64,000 nucleotides of DNA from Cryptomeria japonica (GCF_030272615.1 NC_081406.1:171390361-171454360), one strand, 5' to 3'. Shown: positions 36,343 through 49,069, counted from the stretch's first letter. Made by a program: numbers and translations. Notes: a model not told the origin generated them from the sequence alone.

Positions 36343-36688
36343 CAAATTCCATTTTGATAGAGTTATATTGTTTGTGAAATTCATGTTTATACTATCATAC
36401 TCTACAGTGATGATAGACTATGTTGATCTATATGTAGAATACTATCTATCTTGATGATGATTTAGTTAATTAATGATTATGGACTTGTTTGTATTATCTA
36501 TATTAGAGTCATGATCAAATTCTATTTTGATAGAATTCTATTGTTTGTGAAATTCATGTTTATACTATCATACTCTACAATGATGATAGACTATGTTGAT
36601 CTATATGTAGAATACTATCTATCTTGATGATGATTTAGTTAATTAATGATTATGGACTTGTTTGTATTATCTATATTAGAGTCTACAC
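36343..36688. repeat. 173-bp tandem duplication
   Basis: 36343-36515 and 36516-36688 are nearly identical (landmark GTTTGTGAAATTCATGTTTA in both), differing at only a handful of bases. Confidence 0.9.
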
Positions 36689-37789
36689 TTTATTTATGTT
36701 GTTGTTAAGGATTTTTTTTTTTTAAATGGACTCAATTGTGTAATGGTAAATCTCAATGTATTTGGTTAAATGCTATGTTCTTGTGCGAGTATGAGTTGAA
36801 TATTATTTGTAGGATAGAGTAAATTTTTTGAATGAATAATATTCAATCATGATCATTCCATTTGATTATGATGTAACTAGGTTCTATATTTTGATTTATT
36901 TGTAAGTATTTTCTCAAATTCTATCTTGAATACATTGATGTTTAAACTTGCAATAATTTAGACTAATTATTCATGACCAATAAAAAATTGGGAAGAGTCT
37001 CAAAAAAACCTTGTTGTGAGCCCCTAGTATACCTTGGCCTTATTTTAAGATGAGGTTAAGATCTTCTTGTTTAAATGTGTTATTTGTAAATTTATATTGG
37101 TTATTTTTTAATTTATGATTATTATTATTGTTGTTCAAATTTTAATTATAATATTTTTAAGAGATTAGTGAGTTCCCTTTTTTATGGAACTTGAAAAGAG
37201 TTCATTTGTGTGTGTTAGCTATTTGATTAGTTTACATAATTATGTATGAACTTAAGTGGTTTTATATTGTGAAACTTAGTTCATTAAGGCCTCCTAACAT
37301 AGGTGTGGACCTGTGTTACAAGTTTTATTATTGGAAGGTAAAAAAATTAGTTAGCATGGTTGTAAAAAAATCATTTGGAGATTTGTTGAAGATAAATAAG
37401 AAGGCTTTTTTGTGTTAATCGAGATTATCTTTTCCTTGAAATATATTTATGAAGCCAAAACATTATGATTAAACCTTCATTGTGAAGATATAAAATGTTT
37501 TTCATGTACCCTCTTTTAACATTTTAGATTTTGATAACAAAGAAAACTGTAATATTCTATTGGAAAATACTACAATAATTGATTTTTTTAGTTTTAGTTA
37601 AGATTAATAAACTATCATAGATGGTTTAGTTTTATAATAATTAGTTTTGAAACTGTAAAAGCTTTTTTAGAAGGCTTTGGTTTGAATCAATAAACACCAG
37701 ATTTAAATTTTCTTCTATTATTGGTATCAGAGTAGAATGCAAGGCATGTGATTAAATAAATGACTCCATCTTGGATCAAACCTTAGATG
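36689..37789. other. AT-rich spacer with an isolated PBS-like site
   Basis: There is no gene. At about 37718 the plus strand reads TTGGTATCAGAGTAGAATGC, a good initiator-Met PBS. The preceding 170 bp from TGTAATATTC (37548) could be a short LTR, but no partner LTR is seen. Confidence 0.45.
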
Positions 37790-38605
37790 TAGTGCATGTG
37801 GATCTCGATGTGTTTGGTTCACTATCACTATACAAGATCTTTGCAAAACTTTAGTGTATTGTGATTATCACACCAAATAACAATCAAATGATGAAAAAGT
37901 ATACCGAGATCGGTCAAAAGTTTTGCAACCAAATAGCCTGAATGGTAACATTGACAACACCTCTATATTTTACCTCTATGGATGATAAAGAAATGGTATA
38001 TTACTTCTTGCTTGATGAACAAATGGAGACAAATCCCAGACTAAGAACATATGTTGAATTTCATTTGCAATCAATTTTATCACCAACCCAATCAAAATCA
38101 ATGTAGCCAATAAGATCCAAAGTGCATCCTATTGAATAATGAATCTCATAGCTAATGGTTTCCTAAACATATTAAAGGATATGCTTTGCAACTTTCTAAT
38201 GTAGCTCATGTGGCTCCTGCATGTATTTGGACTTAGCCCCCACGACATATGAGATATGTGGATAAGAGTGAGTGAGATAAAGAAGACTCCCCACAAGATG
38301 ACGATAGTGTGTGTGATCAACCAATGGTGTGTTCTTGCCATCCTCAAGATTCACCCCAAATAGGAAAGGTGTAGTTAAAGGCTTACATTTGATCATGTGA
38401 AACTGAGCCAAGAGATCTCTTGCATACTTGGATTGAGCAACTTTGATTTCTGTGTCATTCCAGCTAATTTCAAGGCTAAGGAAAAAGTGTAGGAGACCCA
38501 TGTCTATCATAAAAAATCTACATGCAAAGCAATTTTGATTGCAGCAATGTTTGTAGTTGAATCACCTATTATTAGTAGATCATATTCACAAAGACGTTCA
38601 CTGAG
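37790..38605 (-). pseudogene. Copia RT/RNase H fragment
   Basis: Read from about 38605: EYDLLIIGDSTTNIAAIKIA (the YVDD block, degenerate), MIDMGLLHFFLSLEI, KCKPLTTP, YRHLVGSLLYLTHSYPHISY (open piece 38510-38196). After a frameshift come IGYIDFDWVGDK (RNase H), SLSSIEVKYRG, IQAIWLQ and TLKFCKDL. It has several stops, and no LTRs in matching orientation adjoin it. Confidence 0.8.
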
Positions 38606-38770
38606 AAAAAGTTTCACTCTCTATGAGACCTTATTGGGGTGAAAGACACTACAACATAGTAGCTACATAATCAACATCTATTTTGAGGGGGGGTTTTGTC
38701 CCCACTAGGTTTTCCTTATTTCCTATTTTCTTTCCTCTTTTATGTCTTCTTAGTTAGACTTAAGGGGGAA

Positions 38771-39132
38771 GGTTAGTGTTAATTTTCTTCACCAATATCT
38801 CTATGATTTATGAGATACCATCTATTGCATGGTAAATAGGCGCACGTTATTTTTAAGCTAACAAAGAAGAGTTCTATTATAACTCTCTCTACATCATCGA
38901 GAAAGCATGCAACTTAGCATTCATACTATGGATCTTCATTGTAATTCCATACCTTAATTAATGTATTATGATAGTCATCTCTGTAATATTATAAGCATTT
39001 TTCAATAGTTAATCTAATTTTTTAATTTCATTCAAGGAAACTATTATTTTCCCTATTTCTCTTTTCTACAAGTTTTATTTCTTCTTTCCTATCAAATATG
39101 TACTCTATTTGCAATTTCAACTGTAATTTTCA
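38771..39132 (+). repeat. Copia-type 3' LTR (family X)
   Basis: Preceded by PPT TTAAGGGGGAA and by a TTTTGTCCCCACTAGGTTTT stretch typical of Copia 3' ends. It is homologous in reverse orientation to 51687-52061 over its whole length (start GTTAGTGTTAATTTTCTTC, end GTAATTTTCA). The first T of TG is lost. Its internal region and 5' LTR are missing. Confidence 0.7.
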
Positions 39133-39135
39133 CAT

Positions 39136-39487
39136 TGTATGCAAAACAGAATATAGATCTAACTAGAAAAAGAAAAAAAAACTTGTAGAAAACAAAGAAA
39201 AACAAAGTTGCAAATGATAATGAAATTCTATCGTCTCTATTATTATATTCAAAGATGTATGAATTACAATTGATATATAGTGATCACAATAGCAGAAATT
39301 ATGCAAAAAATGCATGAATTTTTTTAAGATTAACAACTAATTGCATGAACCATTGAAATGGAATTGGAAAAGGCTGAAAAGTTAAAATAATTCCTTTATT
39401 AGTTTAGGCATGAGAAACTCAAAATCATGGAGAAACTATAAATCAATTATAAATCATAGAAAAACTAGTTGTTAAGTTGCACTAACA
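39136..39487 (-). repeat. LTR of another element (family Y)
   Basis: On the minus strand an AAGGGGGGT tract (39497-39488) leads into TGTTAGTGCAAC at 39487, and the block ends GCATACA at 39136, abutting the family X LTR. No second copy is in the window, so the call rests on PPT plus terminal TGT...ACA. Confidence 0.45.
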
Positions 39488-39860
39488 ACCCCCCTTAAAA
39501 TAAACTAAGGAGAGATATGGGTCCGAGCAACAAAGCTTGATTAGGAAACCCAAATGAGAAAATCTCCTAACCATTTATTCAAACTAAAGAAAAAAGTTGC
39601 AACTATTGATGAAAAAATGCAAAACAATCCACACTACAATAGGATTATATCAAAATCATAGAAACCACTGCATGAGTACCTCCGAGATACTCTTGAATGC
39701 TCAAAAATATAATTGTACATATTCTGCACTACTCAAATGAATGAACAAATAGGTACATGGCCTATAAATATAGAAATTGATCATCTAAGGATAGGAAGAT
39801 ATGATTCTATAGAACTGTGTTCCAATATGAAGAACTGCAAAGATGTCCTCTAGTTGGAAT
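39488..39860. other. spacer, no gene seen
   Basis: Probably internal 3' sequence of the family Y element. No domain recognised. Confidence 0.4.
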
Positions 39861-39865
39861 AATGT

Positions 39866-41434
39866 TGTAGACACCCAAAAATGATCAACGCTTGCGAAGT
39901 CATACTTTAACATTTGCGCATTGCCTCATTTTAGGTTTTTGCATCGCATTAACATTTCTCCTATGTCACGCACTTGGTCTTTATCATTTGAGAATATCGA
40001 GTCATTCTTCTATATTCTTCAATCATCTCGTCCTCAAATTTGGTCTTGTCGACAACATTATCCAATCATGATTTTGATCGAACTTATCTTGTCGCATCAA
40101 TGTGCATGCTAATTTGCCATCATTTTGGACATCGTCAATCCTAATTAGGGTTTTGTCCTCTTATCAATCTTATCATTTTGGGCATCGTCAATCCTAATTA
40201 GGGTTTTGTCCTCTTTTCAATCTTGTCATCATGTGATCGATTTGTCATCGATCGTTGTCATTGTTCGATCTTGTCATTTTGTGATCGATTTGTCATTGAT
40301 CGTGATTATTTCCAATCTTGTCATCTTGCAATCCATTTTGTCATCGATTCTTGTCCTCTTGTCGATCTTGTCATTTTTCAACCGATTTGTCATCGATCGT
40401 TGTCTGTCTCAATTATGTCAATTTGGATCAATTTGTCATTGTTCCTCGTCAATTGGCGCATTTATCAAATCATTTTTTGTAGCATTGGTCATTTATCAAT
40501 TCAAAATCATGACATTAATTATCTTCAATCAAGACCTAATTGTCATTTTCGCATTTCTAATTCGTCTTCTAGGGTTTTATGATTTATTCATTTAACCTAA
40601 TTTGCCATTTCTTCCTCTAGGATTACTAAATTATTTATTAATCCTAAGTCTTCTCATTACAATTAAATCTTTATTTAGTTGGCTAATTATTCTTCCTCTT
40701 GTAAATTAATTAATAAATGACAAATTATTAATTAATTTACCTAATTTCCTATTTTTCCATCAATTTCTAATTCCTAATTTTCATCAATGTCAATTTTCTT
40801 AATTTTCTAATTCCTAATTTCTAATTTCTTCCTTTTTCATCTCCTAATTCTATGGGAATGACATTTCAATTTGTCATGAAATTGTCATAATTGATAATCA
40901 ATCAATTTTGACATGGAATGTGTCATAATTTGTCATCAATTAACAATCAATCAAATTGTGCATGGAAAGTGCATAATTTGTCATATTTTGTCATATTGAT
41001 TTGCAATTTCCATTTGAATTGCATCATGCTAATCTTGTAATTTCTCCAATTTCTCTATAAATTGGATGATTTTCAATAAAAGCTAATCCTAATCCTAAAT
41101 CCCGAATCCCTAATCCGAATCCCTATCAAACTATCGAATTTATGCTTCTAGTACTCTTGAGCTTTTCATCAAAGTCAATCTTGCTTTCAATTGTATGTGC
41201 ACTTGTAGGTGAGATCCACAAATCCAATTGAAGAGGAAAGAAGAACAATGGAGCCGCATGGAAGAAGCATCCAAATCGTCATCTGGTTTGCATGATATTT
41301 GCTTTTGAATGCTTTGTTTTTATGTCTCTATTGAGTGTGCTTAGGATTAGATCATTGCAATGTGTGATTGAGCTAATAATGAATAATATGTCTTTTTATA
41401 TATTTCTTTGATGATTCTAAATTCTGATGCTACA
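39866..41434 (+). repeat. 5' LTR of G1
   Basis: 1569 bp. It contains a 54-bp tandem duplication around 40131/40185 (ATCGTCAATCCTAATTAGGG), a run of GATCGATTTGTCATCGATCG-like words at 40220-40400, and a TATAAAT box at 41056-41062, about 380 bp before the LTR end, as a likely promoter. Confidence 0.95.
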
Positions 41435-41439
41435 TTAAC

Positions 41440-41456
41440 TGGTGAACCCGACGTGA
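41440..41456 (+). other. G1 primer binding site
   Basis: TGGTGAACCCGACGTGA starts five bases after the LTR. The tRNA is not assigned. It is not the initiator-Met type. Confidence 0.65.
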
Positions 41457-41560
41457 ATACTAACCTTCTAACCCTTTTACTATGTTTTGGAGTGCTTCTA
41501 AGTTGATTTTGCAGGTCAAAAACCCAAAAACAGGGCCGTACAGGGTATTCTGGAGACTTC

Positions 41561-41673
41561 TGCGCTTGTGTGAAGCATCTTGCGCCTGTGTCATGCATCT
41601 TGCGCCTGTGTATGCAACATTCTGCGCTTGTGTCAAACATCTTGCACCTGTGTCATGAGTTCTGCGCTTGTGT
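41561..41673. repeat. 5' array: six direct TGCGCYTGTGT motifs
   Basis: Copies at 41561, 41581, 41601, 41623, 41643 (TGCACCTGTGT variant) and 41663, spaced 20 bp with one spacing of 22. They lie in the G1 leader just after the PBS. Confidence 0.93.
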
Positions 41674-43473
41674 AAAGTCCAGAACAGAGGTGAAAAATGC
41701 AGTTTTTACTTGAAATTTTTGGTGGTTTTGCATTCTATTTTCTGTGCTTTGGATTTTGGTACTAATTATTTGTGTAGAATCTTGGCATACGCATGACAAA
41801 GACTAAAAATCAAACTACTAACATGTGTTATGCAGATTCGATGGTCAAAGACAACGAATCAAACCTCTAACTTGGGTTTTGCAGGTTGCCTTGGAGAAAC
41901 AACCAAACTTTTGTGTTTGTGTTTTTTAATTAGGCACTTAGTGATTTATAAATAGGTTGGAATAAACATTTGTATGCTTTGATTGTTAAGTGTGACATTG
42001 GAGTAGGAGAGTATGCTCTCATCCTTCATAGGGTGATCAGAAATCCAGATCTTCGATACCATGCTTGTGTTGATTGAGTGTCTCCTTTAGAGGGCCTGCC
42101 TTCCCGACCATTTGCTTTTGCAAGCAAGTGATAATCGTGAGAAGGGAATGACCCAAAGTGAGTACGGCTAGAATACCTTGGCATTCTAACTCACTATAAA
42201 TAAATACCTGATGGGCGAAAGCTTTGAAGGAAGGGTTACGTGGGAATTGTAGTTACTTGGGAAGTGATGACCCTTGAACTCTTTCTCATATCAACATCTA
42301 AGTAGGGCCTCACGGTCTAAATCGTTCTTGCGCGACTACATTTGTTTGGTATCTTGGTGGGCTTAATGTCTCAATCATGCTTGCATGACATCAAGGAGTA
42401 ACGCTTAACAGAAATCCTTACTAAACACCTTGTTTTTAGAGGCCAAAAAACCCTTCTAGTTGCTTGAGAAGGACAAATTCGGATACTTGGAAGAGATACT
42501 AAGTTCGCCATGGGGAGATTTCCATGGGGACTGATGCTTGGCTGCCCTGAGAAGTGAGTGCCGTGGAGGGGAGCCCGTGGGGTCAAGCATCTATGTATTC
42601 TCCTTGAATCTCATAATGAGTCTACCTCTCAAGTACCTAATGTCTTTGCCTACCATAAGAAATCTGTGCATGAGCATGACTGTATTGAGTCTAAGTTGAA
42701 ATATCTTGTCTTCTTTGTTTGTCAAAAGTTGAATTGTATCTCATTTCAAAAACAAGGCAAATTGATTCAAAACAAGATTAAATACAAGAGACATTCATCC
42801 AACAAACGTTCAACAAGGTTCAAAACTCATCTTCAAACATGGTTGTCAAACATTTGTCAAAATCTTGTCTCAACATTCATGTCACTTAGGTTTAGGCTCA
42901 TCCTAGGTTTTGCATTTTGTAAGATCATTGTCAAGGTTAAGTTTCACCTAGGTCATATTCCTTTGCATATTAATAAGGGTCATCCATTTGCATACCCTTG
43001 TCATACATTGCAAACCCTAGGTCTCTTCATTAAGCTTAGGTCATCATCATATCATATTAAGATCACTTGCATATTAATTGTCCCTTAGCATATAGTGTCA
43101 AAGCTAGGTCTTGTCATACTTGAGTAATCCAAATCTTTAATAAACCCTAAGTCATTGTTAGGATGTCTAGACCTTGTCAAACCTTTTCTTTTTATGTCAT
43201 TATTATCATTTCGTCAAACCTAGCTTAGTATCCAGGCATATAGGGGAGACATTGTCATCTTGTCCTTTTGTCACTTAGTCTTTTTGTCCTTTGAGGTCTA
43301 GACATCATTTCAATTTCCTAAAGGTCTCTTTTAGATTTGCATTCATAAGTTTGTCAAAATCTTCAAAAACAACCAAAACATAGATTGCATTTTCATCTAT
43401 TTAGTTTTCATTTAGTTGCATATCATATATTATCCTTGAAAAATTCCAAAAATATTGCATTTGCATAAGTGAC
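41674..43473 (+). other. G1 long 5' leader
   Basis: 1.8 kb upstream of the ORF. One open frame of 176 codons (42558-43088) has no motif and I do not call it a gene. The rest is stop-rich with repeated TTGTCA/CTAGGT words. Confidence 0.55.
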
Positions 43474-46305
43474 ATGTCTATTGAAACAAGGTTCCAAGCA
43501 CCAATGATGCAACAAAGTTTGACGTATCAATTGACAATGCAATCAAATTTTAATCCAAGGCAATTACAATTATATCCATCCCAACAACAAAGCAACATTG
43601 ATCAAACTTTTCATGATGATATAAATGTCCAAATACAAAAACTAGAGGAGAAACTAGCTCAAGAAAATGAGATTTTGGAACAAAGAGTGAAAAACATTGC
43701 GAAGAATAGATCACAAGTGTCCAAAATGTTTCAAAAATTTCCAGGTCGAAATCCAAATATCAAGCCAATTGATGTAAGATCTCTTCTTGAACGATCAGAC
43801 ATACCAGCTCTCCTCTCACAAATAGAGATGATGAAACAATTTCAAGAAAAGAGACAACATCAATTTCAACATTATGTGCCTCCACAACAAGAACAAGAAG
43901 GTGTTTACTATCAATCAGATTTTCAACCAATACAACCAATGGTTCAACCAATGGTCCAACATATGCAACCAACACAACCAATGGTTCAATTTCAACAATA
44001 TGTCCAACCAACTATACAATGTCAACAAATAGTTCAACCAATGGTGGAATATCAACAAGTTCAAGTTCAATCAACATATCAATATCAACAACACCAACCA
44101 AACATTCAAAAACAAAGGTTGCAGCACACACCAACCCAAGTTTCAAACATGTCAGAACAATTAAACCAAGTCCAATATCAAAACATGACATCAAATCAAA
44201 AACAAGTTCAAATTCTAGGTCCAATCATGTCAAAACCTCGAAAGAAAGGTGGCTTTATTGCAATGATCTTAAGGAAACTACCAAGTGAGTTCTTTGAGGA
44301 AGATAAAGATAATACGATTATGTCTAGCAATGCCTCATCCCACCACAAACAAATTGACTCTCCAGTGGCATCTATCCCTACACCTCTAGAAGTTCCACAA
44401 GAACCTTCTATATTGTCCTCATTAAACAATACACCCAAGGATGCAATTATACAAGAGCTATCCATAATTGATTGCCAAGATAATCCAATTCATGATGCAC
44501 ATCCTTGTCATGTTTTAGAAATACAAGACCCAATGCCACCATGCACTTTATTGCCATTACCTATTTTAGAGGACCCCATTCGAAGTCCCTCTTCCTCATG
44601 TTCAAGCATTGATTCCTTGCCAGAATCCATCACAAATGTTCAAAGTGCAGAATCCTCCATGCATATCCAAAGTCCAACCCCATGTCAAGAGGATAATTTA
44701 GAGCATGAAGAAACATGTCTTGAAACAACTCCAGATCAAGATCCTAAAACCTTATCATCCCATCCAATTGTTGACCAAGACTCCATGTTCCCAAACACTC
44801 ACAATGATTCCCCTATTCTTGTCCATCCTATCCAAAGTCCTATTGACACTCCATTCCCCGAGCAAGATCAAGATATTCTAGTCCATCCAATCCCAAATGA
44901 TCCCATTCCATTTCATGAACACGATGTCCTTTCAAATCCCATTGGTATTCCACTTCCTCAGAAAGATCAAGATATCCCTTCCATCCTTTTCGATGATCCC
45001 ATTGAAAGTCAAGAGAAAAGCAACTTTAAAGAGGATTCCAATGATCTTCCTCCTTGTCAAGATCAAATTACTCCTTTAAATCCTCCACAAGATCCACTTG
45101 TTCCTCCATCTCCTTGTCCTAATGCTCCATATACACTCCAAGGTCTCATTTCTTTTGATGATCCCATTATTTATCCCATTCCATCTCTTGAAGAGCCTGT
45201 CATTGAACCATGTCCACTACACAATCCTAATCCCCCTCATGTTCCTAATCCCCCTCATGATTCTAATGTGTCAGTGCAAGATGTTCATGAACCCTCGACA
45301 TGCATAATGGGTTCTTCCACTTTGGTGCAATCTGATCCACTTCAAGATCTAATTATTTCTCTCATATCATATCCACCTCATAATGGACTCGCGTCTTCTT
45401 CCCAAAGAAAAGAGTATCCTATTAGTCAAAATATTGATAAAGGCAAAGGGGTAGACCTTCACAAGCAAGAACCCCTCCATATCAAAGAATATACTAATGG
45501 TCATGGCTACAGAGCTCACACTCAAGGCGTTGGTATCCCTTCAAAGTCAAAATTCAAATGTCCACCTTCCCCATCATCGCTTCCATCCATTCTAGGTCCC
45601 TATATCCCTCCATCTCCTATGCAACATCAGCAAAGGCACACATCTTGGAGAACCTTCCATCCATCCCACATGCCTCCATATCATTCCCATCCATAGCGAC
45701 ATTCATTCCCTCTTCCAAGTAATTTGGATGCCAAGTATAAAAGTCATAAGTCTAAAAATCCACATGTATTCAAGGATCAACATGTCCAATATAATCGACA
45801 TGTCAAAGCAAAGAACAAATTGATCTATGAAGAAAAAGAAATATCCAAAAGGTCAGAAAGGCCCACTGAGCAAAATAAAGAAAAGTCAAAATATATATGG
45901 GTTCCTAAATCCCTTGTGCAAGCAATGCACTCCAAGGAACCACAAAAGCATGAAAAATCAAAAACCATGTGGATCCCTAAGAAGTTCCTTGAAGCACAAA
46001 AAGAAAAATCCAACTTGGCATCCAAAATTGCTATTCCTCCATCCAAACCTTCCAAGTCTATTCCTCCATCACCTTCTTTATCCATTTTGGGCCCTTATGT
46101 CCCAAAATCCATAGCCTTTCCTTCGTCAAAATCTCAATATCCAAAATACGTCTTTCCTCCATTAGTCCATCACCCCTCAAGGTGTGTGCCAATGTCGATC
46201 TTGCCTACATTTCCCTCCACTCAAGCCCAATTCTTCCAATACCCTACCTATTATCCAATGCATATTTTCCATCCTTCCATCCCTCTAGTCCAATCCTTTT
46301 CATAA
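43474..46305 (+). CDS. G1 Gln/Pro-rich ORF of unknown function, one in-frame TAG
   Basis: I do not recognise this protein. From Met at 43474 the frame is open for 740 codons to a TAG at 45694-45696 and stays open in the same frame to 46305, about 944 codons in all. Features in order: Gln-rich N terminus; a coiled coil at residues about 47-80 (IQKLEEKLAQENEILEQRVK); a QPMVQP-type Gln/Pro/Val repeat at about 150-205; a basic patch KPRKKGGFIAMILRKLPSEF (about 253-272); then 350 residues rich in Pro, Asp and Ser with DPI, HPI and DQD units. Near the end, SSLPSILGPYIPPSP is echoed after the TAG by LSILGPYVPKS, and KYIWVPK is echoed by KTMWIPK. A Gag-like or nucleic-acid-binding structural role is inference only from position and basic/coiled segments. 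No zinc knuckle is seen. Confidence 0.7.
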
Positions 46306-47208
46306 ATCCTTGCCTTAGTTTCATCTCATTTTTCCATGTCCTTATCCTACCAACATCTTTGAGCATACTTTTAAAGGTCATGGTTCATTTTTTTTTCAAG
46401 GCTACTCTCCAAACAAAAAGACGCTTGAGTCCTTCCTCCATCCCTATCATGTGTCCGTCTTCTATTGAAAAAGTCAAAAAGACAAAAAAAAAAAAAAGTG
46501 AAAAAAAAGTAAAGAAAAATAATTCGTCCACTGGTGAAAACCTGGTAAACAGGCGCTTTGGGCAAGTACCGTGATGAAAACCTGGCAAACAGGCGTCATG
46601 CGTAATTTATGAACTTCTTGCACATCACACTTGGGGGCAAGTTTCCTCCTTCATATCCTGTTGCACTTCATTATCCTATCAAATCCCTATCATTACCCTT
46701 CATATCATATTGTCCTGCATGTCCATTTTCCCTTTCCACCTTTGATCTTGACAAGGCTGAGGATCATCACGAGCATTATGCATCTTGTTTGCAGCTTTCC
46801 ATCTATCATAGCTTTTGGTCATTTATCCATTTGCTTATTATACCCTTTCATCCACATTCCCTAGCTTATTGCAACTTTCTGCCACTATCCCATATCCATT
46901 CTTGGTCTTGCTTATCCTATCCATATCTTATCGCTATCCGTACACTCTTTTTGTCCCTTGATCTTGATCTGACATAAGGACGCAAATTTAAAACATGTTT
47001 TTCAAAAACCTCTTGACATGTCCCTCATGCCATGTTCCTACTTTACATTGTCATATCCAATCTTTTGTCCCATCATGCAATAGCCCTTGGAAATTGCATC
47101 CGTATTGTCTCCATAATACAAGGCCTTTATCTTCCCTCTATCCACCATCATTTCAGCAAGCCTATTTATTCACCTGTCATATCCCTTGCCTTGCTAGACA
47201 CTGGGGGC
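46306..47208 (+). other. G1 internal region downstream of the ORF
   Basis: Pyrimidine-rich and probably non-coding. It carries GGTGAAAACCTGGTAAACAG at about 46531 and GATGAAAACCTGGCAAACAG at about 46573, separated by GGGCAAGTACCGTG. The same motif pair occurs inverted in G2 at about 58680-58830. Confidence 0.7.
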
Positions 47209-47539
47209 AAAAATCATGAAAAAAAGTCATAAAAATTGAAAAATGTCCTGAAAAAAGTCATAAAAATTGAAAAATGTCCTAAAAAAGTCATAAAAATTGA
47301 AAAATGTCCTAAAAAAGTCATAAAAATTGAAAAATGTCCTGAAAAAAGTCATAAAAATTGAAAAATGTCCTGAAAAAAGTCATAAAAATTGAAAAAAGTC
47401 CTAAAAAAAAAGTCATAAAAATTGAAAAAATGTCATGAAAAAATCCTAAAAAATTGAAAAATGTCCTGAAAAAAATCATAAAAAAATTGAAAACTGTCCT
47501 GAAAAAAGTCGTAAAAATCAAATAAAGTCCTGAAAAAAA
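47209..47539. repeat. 31-bp tandem array, about ten copies
   Basis: The unit is AAAAAAGTCATAAAAATTGA plus AAAATGTCCTG, repeated with small indels and decaying towards the right end. The open frames on the minus strand (Phe-rich) are artefacts. Confidence 0.93.
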
Positions 47540-48960
47540 ACGAAAAAAAAAACAAAAAAATTATAAAACTCCAAAAACAAAACCAAACATTTTGCAATAA
47601 AGTATTCCTTTTGTGCATAAGACAAATCACTGAGTGTTCATCCAACGACACTCGCAATCAAACACTGTGCTTTAATGAAATCATGCTTTAACCAAATGAA
47701 CTTTTTCCATCAAACCAGACATTCAAACTGATCACAATTGTCTTATCAATCGAATATCAGCATCAAAATTCATTTGTCCTTGTTCATATTATCATGGGTC
47801 TTATACAGGGTGTGGTATACTCGAAACCAGACTGTGTCCTGTCTTAGACGGGGTACCACATATCTTGAAACCAGACAGCATGATCGTCCTATCAGTACTT
47901 TCAACTTTTGACAATGAAGATCAAGATGTTTGTCTGATTTGCTTGAATTTGTGCATCTTATCTTTTTATTGATTTATCTTCGATCATGTTCCTATGTTGC
48001 TCGATGATGTCACTAAGTGATTTAGAGTGACCGAGATGGCTCATGGTCTCTTTCTTTGATTGTGATTGTTGCTTGTCTATGTTGTGTCTGTCTTTTGCCA
48101 AAAAGGTTGCATTTCAGCTCTGGCCTTCAATGCCATGATGCTACGCATCCATTTTGCTATATTAAAATAAAGGTTCTCACCTACAAAGTGCATTACTGAA
48201 AGCAAGTTTTCATCATCTCTAACTGTCCTCTATCTCATTTCTTACTAACATTTCTTCCGTTAGTCCAGATAGTAAGTTCGGTCTAGTGCTCCGATATCCA
48301 AACACATATGTTGCATCCTGCATTCATTGGTTAGTACATTTACATTCCATCACATATTACATCAAGCATTTTATCCATTTCATTTCATAAATACATCAAA
48401 AATACATAAAAATACATCCATACATGTTCATACAAAGTGCATAAGTCATCCATACATGCAAATAACATAAGTCATAACATATTGCATCCATCATATCGAT
48501 GCATTTCGTATCACATATCATAATAATGTCGGCGTACAAAATCGAACTGTCTGTCCTAAGTATTGCCCACAGGCTGACTACAACATGTCAAACTACATAA
48601 TGTCCACTATCTGTCATAAGGAGCACGTGCCTCTGTCACTGGGTTCTCCCTCTATCCTCCTCATCCCTACCATGTCTCAAGTCCTTCTAATGTGTCTCTC
48701 TCTGTGCTCCTGAGTCTATGTCGTAGCATGAAACAGTCTGGTCGATTCTCCCGCATGATCAACGGATATTGTCGACTCTACATCACAATCGGGGCATCAT
48801 TTTGTCAGTTTTAGGGTTTTCTCCTATGAGTTGCATATCCTCATTTTCATGTCTCAATCAGGGTGTTTTTCATCTACATTGACTTATCCCACCCTTGTCC
48901 TCCTTTTTTAGGTCATTTTGCATGCAGTTTTGAATCAAAATTGGGTCATTTATGCACACT
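47540..48960. other. G1 3' internal region, no gene seen
   Basis: No domain recognised. It contains repeated CATACA/ACATCCAT words near 48350-48500. Confidence 0.55.
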
Positions 48961-49069
48961 TGCGCCTGTGTCTTCTAACTTGCGCCTGTGTCAGATGACC
49001 TGCGCTTGTGTCTTCCTACACAAGCGCAGAACTCCCTACACAAGCGTAGAACTAGATGACACAAGCGCA
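48961..49069. repeat. 3' array: three direct then three inverted TGCGCYTGTGT motifs
   Basis: Direct copies at 48961, 48981 and 49001; inverted ACACAAGCGCA copies at 49018, 49038 (one change) and 49059, spaced 20-21 bp. The arrangement can fold into a hairpin. Confidence 0.93.

Noticed and set aside
40206-40595. 129- and 119-codon frames repeated at 49954-50343
   Set aside because: They are inside the G1 LTRs and overlap each other in two frames; the duplication reflects the LTR pair.
42558-43088. 176-codon frame in the G1 leader
   Set aside because: No motif, composition like the surrounding untranslated leader, and not placed at the PBS or ORF start; possible but unsupported.
47318-47657. 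Phe-rich membrane-like open frames on the minus strand
   Set aside because: Antisense translation of the 31-bp A-rich array.
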